A DNA stretch of 64,000 nucleotides from Cellulomonas sp. (GCF_017744555.1 NZ_JAGIBD010000001.1:124001-188000), one strand, 5' to 3'; shown: positions 16,180 to 25,795, counted from the first letter of the stretch. The notes: a model not told the origin generated them from the sequence alone. Program-made: numbers and translations.

Positions 16180-16577
16180 TGACCATCTTCGGCGCGATCG
16201 GCATCGCGAGCACCGGCCTGACGGTCCACCGCAAGTGGCTCGACGCGGTCAGCGACAACCTGGCCAACGTCAGCACCGTCCGGGCGACCTCCGAGGAGGC
16301 GTTCAAGCAGAAGTACGTCATCGCGACGGAGAGCGCGGGCGAGAACCAGGGCGTGCAGGTCGCCGGGACGCTCGAGGGCAGCGGCGAGGGCCGCCTCGTC
16401 TACGAGCCCGACCACCCGCTGGCCGACGAGCAGGGGTACGTGCGCTACCCCGACATCGACATGTCGAGCCAGATGACCCAGCTGATCATGGCGCAGCGCG
16501 GCTACCAGGCGAACGCCGCGGTGGTCGACCGCGCCAAGGAGACCTACACCGCAGCGCTGCAGATCGGACGCTCCTGA
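16179..16577 (+). CDS. flgC: Flagellar basal-body rod protein FlgC
   Basis: A 132-residue rod subunit: [44 protein letters not shown] at the N-terminus (ANVST replacing the commoner ANxNT) and [39 protein letters not shown] at the C-terminus. Overlaps flgB and fliE by one base each (TGATG). Confidence 0.95.
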   Translation: MTIFGAIGIASTGLTVHRKWLDAVSDNLANVSTVRATSEEAFKQKYVIATESAGENQGVQVAGTLEGSGEGRLVYEPDHPLADEQGYVRYPDIDMSSQMTQLIMAQRGYQANAAVVDRAKETYTAALQIGRS

Positions 16578-16879
16578 TGACCTTCGCCGTCGCCCCCGTC
16601 CAGGCCGTCACGGCCGCGACCCCGGGCCTGCCGACCGCGCCCGTCGCCGACCCCACGTCGGGCGACCGCTTCGCGTCCGTGCTGAGCGGCGTCGACGGCC
16701 TGCAGCAGCTGCAGTCCACGTCGAACGACCTCGCCGTCAAGGCCGTCACGGGTGACCTCGACGACGTGCACGACTACACGATCGCCGCCGCGAAGGCGTC
16801 GACCGCGCTCGAGCTCACGGCCGCCGTGCGGAACAAGGCCGTCGAGGCGTTCACCGAGATCATGCGGATGCAGGCCTGA
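16577..16879 (+). CDS. fliE: Hook-basal body complex protein FliE
   Basis: A 100-residue protein linking the MS ring to the rod. The C-terminal half ([49 protein letters not shown]) is the FliE signature: helix, then the E-I-M-R-M-Q terminus. Overlaps flgC and fliF by one to three nt. Confidence 0.94.
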   Translation: MTFAVAPVQAVTAATPGLPTAPVADPTSGDRFASVLSGVDGLQQLQSTSNDLAVKAVTGDLDDVHDYTIAAAKASTALELTAAVRNKAVEAFTEIMRMQA

Positions 16880-18486
16880 TGCCCGCGCAGCTCCAGGCGG
16901 CCCTCGACCGGACCACCGCCGCGATCAAGCAGTTCACCGTCGCGCAGCGCACGCTCGCGATCATCGGCCTCGCCGGCGTGCTGCTCGGCGCGTTCGCGCT
17001 GAGCAGCTGGATGTCCCGGCCCACCATGAGCCCGCTGTTCACGGGCCTGTCGGGCTCGGACGCGAGCGCCGTGGTCGACCAGCTCACGTCGGACGGCGTG
17101 AAGTACCAGCTCGCCGACGGCGGCTCCACGGTGCTCGTGCCCGCCGACGCGCTGTACTCCGAGCGCATCAAGCTCGCGGCCGCCGGCCTGCCCACCAACG
17201 CGGACGGCGGCGGCTACTCGCTGCTCGACGACATGCCCATGACGTCGTCGGAGTTCCAGCAGCAGAAGACGTACCAGCGCGCGATGGAGGGCGAGCTCGC
17301 CAAGACCATCTCCGCGATCGACGGCGTCGAGGCCGCGACCGTCAAGCTCGCGATCCCCGAGGACAGCGTGTTCGTCTCGGAGAAGTCCGACCCGACCGCA
17401 TCCGTGTTCGTGCGCACCAAGCCCGGCGTGACGCTGTCGCTCGACCAGGTCCAGGCCGTCGTGCACCTCGTGTCCGCGGGCATCGACGGCATGAAGCCGA
17501 CCGACGTCGCGGTCGTCGACTCCACGGGCGAGGTCCTGTCGGCCGTCGGCACCGGCACCACGGGCGGCGTCGCGGGCCAGCAGGCCAGCGACTACGAGGC
17601 CCGCGTGCAGTCGTCCGTGCAGGCGCTGCTCGACCGCGTCGTCGGCCCCGGCAAGTCGGCCGTGACCGTGACCGCGCAGGTCGACCAGACCCAGAAGGAC
17701 ACGACCGTCGAGCAGTTCTCCGCGACGCCCGACACCCCGCCGCTCGCGCAGTCGACGACGTCCGAGGAGTACACGGGCAGCGGCGCGACCGGTGCGACCG
17801 GCGTGCTCGGCCCGGACAACATCGCCGTGCCGAACGGTGACAGCACCGGCACGGACGGCTCGTACAAGTCGACGACCGAGGACAAGACCAACGCCGTCAA
17901 CAAGAGCACCGAGGTCACGCACGCGGGCCCCGGCGCGATCGAGCGGCAGTCCGTCGCCGTCGTGCTCGACGAGAAGGCCGCCGCGCCGCTCGACATGGTC
18001 GAGCTCCGCAAGACGATCGCGGCCGCCGCAGGCATCGACGAGACCCGCGGCGACACCGTCGCGGTGCAGGCCGTCCCGTTCGACACCGCCCAGGCCGCCG
18101 CCGCGGAGCAGGCCCTCGCGGCCGCCGACAAGGCGGCCGAGGCGGCGCGCAAGGACGACCTCATCAAGCAGGCGGCGATCGGTGCCGTCGTGCTGCTGCT
18201 CCTGCTGTCGATCGCCGTCGCGATGGCTCGCCGGTCCCGCCGCGCGCGCCGCACCGCGCTCGACCTCGGCGAGCTGCCCGTGCTCGGCGACGCCGGCGGA
18301 CGCGCAGCCCTCGAGGGCATCGCCGCCGAGGGTCTGCCCGAGCTCCCGCCCGCACCGCGCGACGACGAGCCCGACCTCGTCACCCGCAAGCGCGCCGAGA
18401 TCTCCGCGCTCGCCGACGAGCAGCCCGCCGAGGTCGCCGACCTGTTGCGCGGCTGGCTCGCACCCACGACGTCCGGGCGGCGCTGA
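16879..18486 (+). CDS. fliF: Flagellar MS-ring protein FliF
   Basis: A 535-residue membrane ring protein. TM1 about residues 30-48 (LAIIGLAGVLLGAFALSSWM), ring-building motifs after it (PLFTGLSGSDASAVVDQLTSDGVKYQLADGGSTVLVPAD and TYQRAMEGELAKTISAIDGVEAATVKLAIPED), TM2 about 432-451 (AAIGAVVLLLLLSIAVAMA). The C-terminal tail after TM2 (RAEISALADEQPAEVADLLRGWL) is the FliG-binding element. Overlaps neighbours by one base. Confidence 0.96.
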   Translation: MPAQLQAALDRTTAAIKQFTVAQRTLAIIGLAGVLLGAFALSSWMSRPTMSPLFTGLSGSDASAVVDQLTSDGVKYQLADGGSTVLVPADALYSERIKLAAAGLPTNADGGGYSLLDDMPMTSSEFQQQKTYQRAMEGELAKTISAIDGVEAATVKLAIPEDSVFVSEKSDPTASVFVRTKPGVTLSLDQVQAVVHLVSAGIDGMKPTDVAVVDSTGEVLSAVGTGTTGGVAGQQASDYEARVQSSVQALLDRVVGPGKSAVTVTAQVDQTQKDTTVEQFSATPDTPPLAQSTTSEEYTGSGATGATGVLGPDNIAVPNGDSTGTDGSYKSTTEDKTNAVNKSTEVTHAGPGAIERQSVAVVLDEKAAAPLDMVELRKTIAAAAGIDETRGDTVAVQAVPFDTAQAAAAEQALAAADKAAEAARKDDLIKQAAIGAVVLLLLLSIAVAMARRSRRARRTALDLGELPVLGDAGGRAALEGIAAEGLPELPPAPRDDEPDLVTRKRAEISALADEQPAEVADLLRGWLAPTTSGRR

Positions 18487-19487
18487 TGGCGGCGCTCACG
18501 GGGTCGCAGAAGGCGGCGATGCTCCTGCTCCAGCTCGGGCGCGAGCGTGCCGCGCGCGTCATGGCGCAGCTCGACGTCAACGAGATCGAGGCGCTCACCG
18601 CCGAGATCATGCGGCTCGACCGCATCGACCAGGCGATGGCCGACGACGTGCTCGAGGAGTTCTACGAGGTCTCGGTCGTCGGACCCGGCGTCAACGGCGG
18701 CCTCGGGCTCGCGGAGCACCTGCTCGTCGCGTCGCTCGGCCAGGAGCAGGCGTCGACCATGCTCGAGCGCCTCCAGACGACGCTCGCCGGCCAGCCGTTC
18801 GAGTTCCTGCAGCAGGCCGACGCGCGCCAGGTCGTCTCGCTGCTGAGCAGCGAGCACCCGCAGGCCATCGCGCTCGTGCTCGCGCACCTGCGACCCGAGC
18901 ACGCGTCGCAGATCCTCGCCGGTCTGGACCCCGAGCTGCAGGCCGACGTCGCGCACCGCATCGCGCTCATGGAGCGGGCGAACCCCGACGTCGTGGGCGT
19001 CATCGCGGAGCAGCTGCAGCGCAAGGCGTCGACCGTGCTCGCGCCGCGTGAGCTCGCCGTCATCGGTGGCGTGCAGCCGCTCGTCGAGATCATCAACCGC
19101 GCCGACCCGACCACGGAGAAGGTCATCCTCGAAGGGCTCGCGAGCCGCGACGAGGAGCTCGCCGAGGAGGTCCGCAGCCGGATGTTCGTGTTCGGCGACA
19201 TCGTGCTGCTCGAGGACCGCGCGATGCAGCTCGTGCTGCGGCAGGTCGAGACCGCGCAGCTGTCCGTGGCGCTCAAGGGCGTCAGCGAGGGCGTGCGCGA
19301 CACCGTCATGCGCAACCTGTCCGAGCGTGCCCGGGAGAACCTGCTCGAGGAGATCGACCTGCTCGGGCCCGTGCGCCTGTCGCTCGTCGAGGACGCCCGC
19401 GCGTCGATCGTGCAGGTCATCCGCCGGCTCGAGGAGTCCGGGCAGATCCTGATCCGCCGCGAGGGAGAGGACGAGTTCGTTGCCTGA
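18486..19487 (+). CDS. fliG: Flagellar motor switch protein FliG
   Basis: A 333-residue rotor protein. N-terminal FliF-binding part, the middle EHPQAIALVLAHLRPEHASQIL (EHPQxxA signature) and the C-terminal torque domain (IVLLEDRAMQLVLRQVETAQLSVALKGVSEGVRDTVMRNLSERARENLLEEIDLLGPVRLSLVEDARASIV) with the charged residues that face MotA. Overlaps fliF by one base and fliH by eight. Confidence 0.96.
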   Translation: MAALTGSQKAAMLLLQLGRERAARVMAQLDVNEIEALTAEIMRLDRIDQAMADDVLEEFYEVSVVGPGVNGGLGLAEHLLVASLGQEQASTMLERLQTTLAGQPFEFLQQADARQVVSLLSSEHPQAIALVLAHLRPEHASQILAGLDPELQADVAHRIALMERANPDVVGVIAEQLQRKASTVLAPRELAVIGGVQPLVEIINRADPTTEKVILEGLASRDEELAEEVRSRMFVFGDIVLLEDRAMQLVLRQVETAQLSVALKGVSEGVRDTVMRNLSERARENLLEEIDLLGPVRLSLVEDARASIVQVIRRLEESGQILIRREGEDEFVA

Positions 19488-20229
19488 CACCTTCGTGCCG
19501 CACACGCACCCCACCGCCACCGCGACGCCGGGCCGGTTCCTGCCGTCCGACGTCGCCGCCGGCGCGACGCCCGTGCAGTTCCGCGTCGCGTCCAGCGACG
19601 TGCCCCCCGCCGTCGTGACGTTCCGCCCCGCGCCCGTCGGCGGGGTCGGCGTCGTCGACCGTGCCGCGAGCGAGTCGGCGCGCGCCGAGGGGTTCGCCGC
19701 CGGGTTCGCGGCCGGTGCCCGCGAGGCCGCCCGTGTCGCCGAGCTGCACGCCCGGGAGGCGCTCGCTGCCCGCCTCGCGCAGGAGTCCGAGGCCGCCGCG
19801 GTGACCGCACGCGCGCTCGACGTGCTCGCGGCCTGCGCCGACGCGGCCCGCGCCCGCACCGAGCCCGTCGTCGCCGACCTGCAGGCCCGGCTCCAGCTCG
19901 CGGCGCTCGAGCTCGCCGAGGCGCTGCTCGGCACCGAGCTCGCCGACCACGAGCGGTCCGGCCGCGCCGCCCTGGTGCGTGCGCTGCGCCACGCCGACGA
20001 GATCGAGGCCGTCACGGTGCGGCTGCACCCGGCCGACCTCGCCGCGCTGCAGGCCGCCGGTGCGGACGCGCCGCGGGACGGGCTCGTGCTCGTCGCCGAC
20101 GCCTCCCTGGTGCCCGGTGACGCGGTCGCCGAGCACGCCGACGGCTACCTCGACGCGCGCCTCACCACCGCCGTGGCGCGGGCGCGTCGTGCGCTCGACG
20201 GGTCGGCCGACCACGGGAGCATCGCGTGA
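19480..20229 (+). CDS. fliH: Flagellar export ATPase regulator FliH
   Basis: A 249-residue protein of FliH type: an Ala/Pro-rich N-terminus, a helical ARAEGFAAGFAAGAREAARVAELHAREALAARLAQ region with GxxxG repeats typical of FliH, and a C-terminal V-type ATPase E-subunit-like domain. It inhibits and escorts FliI. TTG start at 19480 is favoured by GAGGGAGAGG nine nt upstream; overlaps fliG by 8 nt and fliI by 4. Confidence 0.88.
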   Translation: MPDTFVPHTHPTATATPGRFLPSDVAAGATPVQFRVASSDVPPAVVTFRPAPVGGVGVVDRAASESARAEGFAAGFAAGAREAARVAELHAREALAARLAQESEAAAVTARALDVLAACADAARARTEPVVADLQARLQLAALELAEALLGTELADHERSGRAALVRALRHADEIEAVTVRLHPADLAALQAAGADAPRDGLVLVADASLVPGDAVAEHADGYLDARLTTAVARARRALDGSADHGSIA

Positions 20230-21536
20230 CGGCGCTCCTCACCGACTGGGACCGCGCGCTCGCCGCGACGGCCCCCGAGGTCGTGGGCACCGTGCGTGCC
20301 GTGGTCGGCCTCACGGTCGAGGTGCTCGGCACCGGAGCCGCGGTGGGTGAGCTCGTGCGCATCGACGACGACGTGCTCGCGGAGGTCGTCGCGACCGACG
20401 GGCCGACCGCGCGCTGCATGCCGCTCGGGCCGACGTCCGGCCTGCGGGCCGGGATGCCGGTGCGGCCGATGCGCGAGGCGCTGAGCGTGCCCGTCGGTAC
20501 CGGGCTCCTGGGCCGCGTGCTCGACGGGCTCGGTCGTCCGATCGACGGCTGCGGCCCGCTGCGCCCCGACGCGTGGGTGCCGGTCGACGGCGCCGCACCG
20601 CACCCGCTCGAGCGCAGCCGCGTCGACGCCCCGCTCGACCTGGGCGTCCGCGTGCTCGACACGCTCGTCACCGTCGGCCGGGGCCAGCGCCTCGGCCTGT
20701 TCGCCGGCTCGGGCGTCGGCAAGTCGTCGCTGCTGTCGATGATCGCGCGCGGCACGGACGCCGAGGTGTCCGTCATCGCGCTCGTCGGCGAGCGCGGCCG
20801 CGAGGTCCGCGAGTTCCTCGAGGACGACCTGGGGCCCGAGGGCCTCGCCCGGTCCGTCGTCGTCGTCGCGACGTCCGACCAGCCGCCGCTCGTGCGCCTG
20901 CGCTCCGCGTTCGTCGCGACCCGCATCGCCGAGCACCTGCGCGACACCGGCGCGCACGCCGTGCTGATGATGGACTCACTCACCCGCGTCGCGATGGCGC
21001 AGCGCGAGATCGGCCTGTCCGTCGGCGAGCCGCCCGCGACCCGCGGGTACCCGCCGTCGACGTTCGCGCTGCTCGCGCAGCTGCTCGAGCGCGCCGGCAC
21101 CGGTGCGACCGGCTCGGTCACCGGGCTGTACACCGTGCTCGTCGACGGCGACGACCATAACGAGCCCATCGCCGACGCGGCCCGCTCGATCCTCGACGGC
21201 CACGTGGTGCTCGACCGGCGCCTCGCGGTCGCGGGCCACTTCCCGTCCGTCGACGCGCTCGGCTCGATCAGCCGTGTCGCGTCGCGCGTGACGACCGCCG
21301 AGCAGCGCGACCTCGCCCGTCGCCTGCGGGCCGTCATGGCCGCCCGCCGCCAGGCGCAGGACCTGCTCGACGTCGGCGCCTACGTCGCGGGCTCCAACCC
21401 GCTCGTCGACGCGGCCGTGACCCACGGCAAGGCAATCGACCAGTTCCTGCAGCAGGGCATGGACGACGTCGTGCCCGCCTCCCAGGCGTGGGCGCACCTG
21501 CACGCGCTGGTCAACGCGCTCGGGGACCTGACGTGA
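20226..21536 (+). CDS. fliI: Flagellum-specific export ATPase FliI
   Basis: A 436-residue F1-beta-like ATPase. Walker A GLFAGSGVGKSSLL at about residues 158-171, Walker B VLMMDSLTR near 245, and the family block GEPPATRGYPPSTFALLAQLLERAG. It energises unfolding and loading of type III export substrates at the cytoplasmic face. GTG start overlapping fliH (GTGA); stop overlaps fliJ by 4 nt. Confidence 0.97.
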   Translation: MTALLTDWDRALAATAPEVVGTVRAVVGLTVEVLGTGAAVGELVRIDDDVLAEVVATDGPTARCMPLGPTSGLRAGMPVRPMREALSVPVGTGLLGRVLDGLGRPIDGCGPLRPDAWVPVDGAAPHPLERSRVDAPLDLGVRVLDTLVTVGRGQRLGLFAGSGVGKSSLLSMIARGTDAEVSVIALVGERGREVREFLEDDLGPEGLARSVVVVATSDQPPLVRLRSAFVATRIAEHLRDTGAHAVLMMDSLTRVAMAQREIGLSVGEPPATRGYPPSTFALLAQLLERAGTGATGSVTGLYTVLVDGDDHNEPIADAARSILDGHVVLDRRLAVAGHFPSVDALGSISRVASRVTTAEQRDLARRLRAVMAARRQAQDLLDVGAYVAGSNPLVDAAVTHGKAIDQFLQQGMDDVVPASQAWAHLHALVNALGDLT

Positions 21537-21967
21537 ACCGCCGGTTCCCGCTCGCCGGGCTGCTGCGCGTGCGCGCGATGGCCGAGGAGCGCGCCGCCGC
21601 CGAGCTCGCGACCGCGCGTCGCGACGAGCGGGCCGCCGCGGCCCGCGCCCGGTCGACCGAGGACCGGCTCGGGGCGTCCGGGCTGCCGACCGTCGCCGAG
21701 GAGCGCGCGTTCCAGGCGGCCGTCGCGAGCCGCGTCGCGCTCGCGTCGATGCTCGTCGAGCAGCGCGCCACCGCGGTCGCCGCGCAGGAGGAGACCGAGC
21801 GCCGCACCGAGGTCTGGTCGGACGCGCGCCGGCACGTGCGCGCGATCGAGCGGCTCGAGGAGCGGCACGACGACATGGTCCGGGTCGAGGAGGCCCGCGC
21901 CGAGCAGCTGGTGCTGGACGAGGTGGCCGGACGACGGGCCGCCGGGCAGGGGAGGGCAGACGCATGA
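21533..21967 (+). CDS. fliJ: Flagellar export protein FliJ-like
   Basis: A 144-residue coiled-coil protein, nearly all helix, rich in Ala, Arg and Glu ([35 protein letters not shown], and RHVRAIERLEERHDDMVRVEEARAEQLVLDEVAGRR). Position immediately after fliI and the two-helix antiparallel pattern match FliJ, the central stalk of the export ATPase. GTG start overlapping the fliI stop by 4 nt; overlaps the next gene by 4 nt. Confidence 0.85.
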   Translation: MNRRFPLAGLLRVRAMAEERAAAELATARRDERAAAARARSTEDRLGASGLPTVAEERAFQAAVASRVALASMLVEQRATAVAAQEETERRTEVWSDARRHVRAIERLEERHDDMVRVEEARAEQLVLDEVAGRRAAGQGRADA

Positions 21968-22641
21968 CGGTCGACGGCATCCAGGCCGTGCAGGCCCGCA
22001 TGGCCGAGCTGCGGGCGCTCGTCAGCACGCCCGCGACGACGACGACGTCGACGACGGGCACGGCAGGCACGACGGCGACGGGCACCGACTTCGCGTCGAC
22101 CCTCGCCGCAGTCACCGGGTCGGCCCCCGAGCCGACGCAGGGCGCGACCGCGCAGTCCCTGCTCGCGGCCGCCGAGAAGTACGTCGGCACGCCCTACGTG
22201 TGGGGCGGCGAGTCGCTCGACGAGGGCGGGCTCGACTGCTCGGGCCTCGTGCTGCGCTCGCTCGCCGACATCGGCGTGACCGACGTCCCGCGCGTCGCCC
22301 GGGACCAGCAGAGGCTCGGCACCGCGGTGCCGTCGCTCGACCAGGCCCTGCCCGGCGACCTGCTGGTGTTCGGCGGGGGCACGCACATCGCGATCTACGA
22401 GGGGGACGGGAAGATGATCGACGCACCGAAGCCGGGCGGGAAGGTCGGGATCCGGGACGTGTGGGGCACGCCCACCGCGATCCGGCGGATCCTGCCGCAG
22501 GAGTCGTCCGCCGACCTCGCGGCGCAGCTCAGGTCGGTGCTGGGGGCGTCGGGGACGTCGTCGGCGTCGGTCTCGTCCCTGTCGCAGCGTGCGCAGCTCG
22601 ACCTGCTCACGTCGCTCGGCACGACGAAGGTCGCGTCATGA
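21964..22641 (+). CDS. NlpC/P60 family peptidoglycan endopeptidase in flagellar operon
   Basis: A 225-residue protein. The first 25 residues (VDGIQAVQARMAELRALV) are a helix of the kind seen in rod-cap FlgJ-like proteins, then a Thr-rich linker, then an NlpC/P60 catalytic domain (residues 58-180): LDCSGLV with Cys92, GGGTHIAIYEGDGKMIDAP with His141. No signal peptide is visible, so secretion would have to go through the flagellar export gate. Sits between fliJ and fliK with 4-nt overlaps on both sides. Probably opens peptidoglycan for the rod, the role FlgJ's glucosaminidase plays in Gram-negatives. Confidence 0.85.
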   Translation: MTVDGIQAVQARMAELRALVSTPATTTTSTTGTAGTTATGTDFASTLAAVTGSAPEPTQGATAQSLLAAAEKYVGTPYVWGGESLDEGGLDCSGLVLRSLADIGVTDVPRVARDQQRLGTAVPSLDQALPGDLLVFGGGTHIAIYEGDGKMIDAPKPGGKVGIRDVWGTPTAIRRILPQESSADLAAQLRSVLGASGTSSASVSSLSQRAQLDLLTSLGTTKVAS

Positions 22642-24098
22642 CCGCGGCCCTCGCGCTGGCCCTGCGCGGCATCCCCACGCAGCGCACGAGCACCGAGGAC
22701 CGGACCGACGCCGGCAGCGGCGACGCGTTCGCGCGCGTGCTCGACGCCACGCACGCGGATGCCCCGGCGAGCGCGTCCGGCACCGGGCCGCGGCGCTCCG
22801 CGGACGACGCGGGCCGACGCGACGTCGACGGGCGGCGCCCGACGGACCGCGCCGACCGCATCCACCGGACGGACCGGGCCGAGCGTCGTGACGGCTCCCC
22901 GCGGGCCGACCGCACCGACCGCCCCGACCGCCCCGACCGGACGGACCGGACCGACCGCGGCGCGGCCGCCGACGGCTCGACCCGGACCTCGTCGAGCACG
23001 CCGGCCGAGGCCGACACCACCGCCGCGCCGTCCGCGTCGACGACGATCGCCACCGACGCCGCTGCCACGGCCGCCTCGCCGGTGACGGACGGCATGCTCG
23101 AGCAGGCCGCGTTCGCGATGCTCGTCGCGGCGTCCGTGTCCGCGGGCACCGACACGGGTCCGGCCGCAGCGTCGACGACCACTGCCGGCACCGGTGCCGA
23201 GGGCGCTGCCCCGGTCGCCGCAGCGTCCGTGCCCGCGGCCGGCACCACCGTCGCTGCGCCGACCACCGGGCTGCCGGCCGCACCGGCACCCGCCGCCCCG
23301 ACCGCCGACGCCGGCACCGCCGCGACGGGTCCCGGCTCACCCGGCACCACGCCCACCGAGGCCGGGTCGGACGTGGCTGCACCCTCGGCTGCCGCGGCGG
23401 GCTCCGGCGTTCCCACGCCGGCCGCCAGGACCGCGGACCGTCCAGTCACGGCGTCCGTCACGGCCGCCCCCGCGAGCGCGGTCGCGACCGGTACGGCCGC
23501 GACGACCACGCCCACGACCGCGGGCCCGCGCGTGGCCGCCGCGACGACCCCGGCCGTCGACGCGGTCGCCCCCGGCATCACGGTCGTGACGCCGGCCGTC
23601 CCGGTCGCGCAGCCCACGGCCCCGGCCGCGGCGACGCCGCCACCGGCCCCCGCCGCCCCGGCCCCCGCCCCGGCCCCGGCTCCGCTCTCCGAGCAGCTCG
23701 GCGCCCGGCTCACGCAGCTCACGGGTCTGTCGCACGGTCGCCACGTGCTCACGGTCCCGGTCGACCCGGAGCACTTCGGCCCGGTGAGGATCGTCGCGCA
23801 CATCGGCCCCGAGACCGTGCGCGTCGAGCTCGTCGGCGGTACCGACGCGGCCCGCGAGGCCCTGCGCGGCTCGCTGTCCGACCTGCGCCGCGACCTCGCG
23901 TCGAGCGGCGTGCAGGTCGACGTCGGCACCGGCAGCGACCAGGGCGGCGCCCGTGACCGGCAGCCCGGCGGCACGTCCTCGGACCGCGCACCCGGCGACG
24001 CGCCGGCCGCGGACCGCAGCGACCGGACCGAGGGCCGCAGCCCCCGACCGACCCTCGCGCCACCGGGACGCAGCACCGGGCTGGAGCTCGACCTGTGA
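22638..24098 (+). CDS. fliK: Hook-length control protein FliK
   Basis: A 486-residue protein: about 350 residues of low-complexity Ala/Thr/Pro and Arg/Asp-rich (RTDRPDRPDRTDRTDR) disordered ruler, followed by a Flg_hook C-terminal domain (about 370-440: GRHVLTVPVDPEHFGPVRIVAHIGPETVRVELVGGTDAAREALRGSLSDLRRDLASSGVQVDV). It measures hook length and switches export specificity through FlhB. ATG overlaps the preceding stop (ATGA). Length is in the usual FliK range. Confidence 0.87.
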   Translation: MTAALALALRGIPTQRTSTEDRTDAGSGDAFARVLDATHADAPASASGTGPRRSADDAGRRDVDGRRPTDRADRIHRTDRAERRDGSPRADRTDRPDRPDRTDRTDRGAAADGSTRTSSSTPAEADTTAAPSASTTIATDAAATAASPVTDGMLEQAAFAMLVAASVSAGTDTGPAAASTTTAGTGAEGAAPVAAASVPAAGTTVAAPTTGLPAAPAPAAPTADAGTAATGPGSPGTTPTEAGSDVAAPSAAAAGSGVPTPAARTADRPVTASVTAAPASAVATGTAATTTPTTAGPRVAAATTPAVDAVAPGITVVTPAVPVAQPTAPAAATPPPAPAAPAPAPAPAPLSEQLGARLTQLTGLSHGRHVLTVPVDPEHFGPVRIVAHIGPETVRVELVGGTDAAREALRGSLSDLRRDLASSGVQVDVGTGSDQGGARDRQPGGTSSDRAPGDAPAADRSDRTEGRSPRPTLAPPGRSTGLELDL

Positions 24099-24129
24099 CC
24101 CGCATCCCTACCCGCACCTCGGAGGCACG

Positions 24130-24552
24130 ATGAGCATCGACGTCTCGTTCCTGGGCGCGACCGGCGCCGCAGGGACCGCCGGCTCCGGCAAGACCCCGAC
24201 CAAGGAGCTCGACAAGCAGGCGTTCCTCGACCTGCTCGTCGCGCAGCTGCGCAACCAGGACCCGAGCAGCCCGATGGACTCCTCGCAGCTCATGCAGCAG
24301 ACCACGCAGCTGTCCGTGATGGAGAGCCTCGTCGAGCTGTCCAAGACGCAGAGCGAGTCGTTCGCGCTGCAGATGCGGATGTCCGCCGCCCAGCTCGTCG
24401 GGCAGCAGGTCTCCTGGACCGACGCGGACGGCGGGGCCCACTCGGGCGTCGTGCAGTCGGTGTCCTACGCCGGTCCCGTCCCGACGGTGAAGGTGGGCGA
24501 CGAGGACGTCACCCTCGACGCCGTCTCCGCCGTCACCACCCCCACAGCCTGA
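24130..24552 (+). CDS. flgD: Hook-cap scaffold protein FlgD
   Basis: A 140-residue FlgD: the conserved KELDKQAFLDLLVAQLRNQDPSSPMDSSQLMQQTTQLSVMESL core, then a short Tudor-like segment (QLVGQQVSWTDADGGAHSGVVQSV). It is shorter than the 220-residue enteric FlgD, lacking the Ig-like part, as in other Gram-positives. ATG 24130 with CGGAGG upstream, 31 nt after fliK. Confidence 0.92.
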   Translation: MSIDVSFLGATGAAGTAGSGKTPTKELDKQAFLDLLVAQLRNQDPSSPMDSSQLMQQTTQLSVMESLVELSKTQSESFALQMRMSAAQLVGQQVSWTDADGGAHSGVVQSVSYAGPVPTVKVGDEDVTLDAVSAVTTPTA

Positions 24553-24583
24553 TCCAGCGCACGACCACCCGAAGGGAACTCCC

Positions 24584-25762
24584 ATGCTCCGCTCGCTCTT
24601 CTCCGGCATCAGCGGTCTGCGCAGCCACCAGACCATGCTCGACGTCACGGGCAACAACATCGCCAACGTCAACACGACGGGCTTCAAGTCGTCGCAGACC
24701 CAGTTCCAGGACACCCTGAGCCAGGTCATCCAGAACGCGGGCGGCGCGCAGGCCGGCGTCGGCGGCACCAACCCGGCGCAGGTCGGCCTCGGCGTGCGCG
24801 TCGCGGGCATCACGACGAACTTCACGCAGGGTGCGTCGCAGATGACGGGCCGCAGCACCGACATGATGATCCAGGGCGACGGCTTCTTCGTGGTCCGCAA
24901 GGGCCCCGAGACCTACTACACGCGCGCGGGCTCGTTCGACTTCGACGCGACGGGCCAGATGGTCCTCCCGGGCGAGGGCGCCCTGGTGCAGGGCTGGATG
25001 GCCGTCAACGGCGTCGTCGACACCAACGGCCCGCTCACCGACCTGCGTGTGCCCGCCGGCACGCTCATGGCGGCGGTCGCCACCACGTCCGCGACGTACG
25101 AGGGCAACTTCGACGCGGCTGCCGCGGCCGGCACGGTCCTCAACCGCACGATCGACGTCTACGACTCCACGGGTGCGGCGCGCGAGCTCGAGCTCACGTT
25201 CACGAAGTCGGCGACGGGCTGGTCCGTCGAGGGCATCGACGGCGCGACGACGACCGGCCCGCAGGCGATGACGTTCGCCGCGAACGGCTCGCTCACCACG
25301 CCGACGTCGCTCACGGTCGGCGGCCTCACGGTCGACCTGTCCACCATCACGGGCTTCTCGGGCCTCGACACCGTCAAGGCCAAGACGCAGGACGGCCAGG
25401 CCGCCGGCACGCTGCTGTCGTTCGCGCTCGGGGCCGACGGCACCATCACGGGCTCGTTCAGCAACGGCCTCAAGCAGACGGTCGGCAAGCTGGCCCTCGG
25501 CTCGTTCACCAACCCGGCCGGCCTGGAGAAGGCGGGCGGCTCGCTGTTCCGCACGGGCGTCAACTCGGGTGCCGCGCAGGTGGGCTCGGCCGGCACGGGC
25601 GGCCGCGGCTCGCTCGCGGGCGGCGCGCTCGAGATGTCGAACGTCGACCTGTCCAGCGAGTTCACCAGCCTGATCATCGCCCAGCGCGGCTTCCAGGCGA
25701 ACAGCCGCGTCATCACGACGTCCGACGAGGTCCTCCAGGAGCTGGTCAACCTCAAGCGCTGA
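24584..25762 (+). CDS. flgE: Flagellar hook protein FlgE
   Basis: A 392-residue hook subunit: LRSLFSGISGLRSHQTMLDVTGNNIANVNTTGFKSSQTQFQDTL at the N-terminus (GNNIANVNTTGFK rod/hook motif), GDGFFVVRKGPETYYTRAGSFDFDATGQMV D0/D1 block, and C-terminal MSNVDLSSEFTSLIIAQRGFQANSRVITTSDEVLQELVNLKR. No separate flgF or flgG (distal rod) is seen in the window. Last gene of the flgB operon. Confidence 0.95.
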   Translation: MLRSLFSGISGLRSHQTMLDVTGNNIANVNTTGFKSSQTQFQDTLSQVIQNAGGAQAGVGGTNPAQVGLGVRVAGITTNFTQGASQMTGRSTDMMIQGDGFFVVRKGPETYYTRAGSFDFDATGQMVLPGEGALVQGWMAVNGVVDTNGPLTDLRVPAGTLMAAVATTSATYEGNFDAAAAAGTVLNRTIDVYDSTGAARELELTFTKSATGWSVEGIDGATTTGPQAMTFAANGSLTTPTSLTVGGLTVDLSTITGFSGLDTVKAKTQDGQAAGTLLSFALGADGTITGSFSNGLKQTVGKLALGSFTNPAGLEKAGGSLFRTGVNSGAAQVGSAGTGGRGSLAGGALEMSNVDLSSEFTSLIIAQRGFQANSRVITTSDEVLQELVNLKR

Positions 25763-25795
25763 CGCCCGGGGCCCCGGCCCCGACGCCGCATCGCG

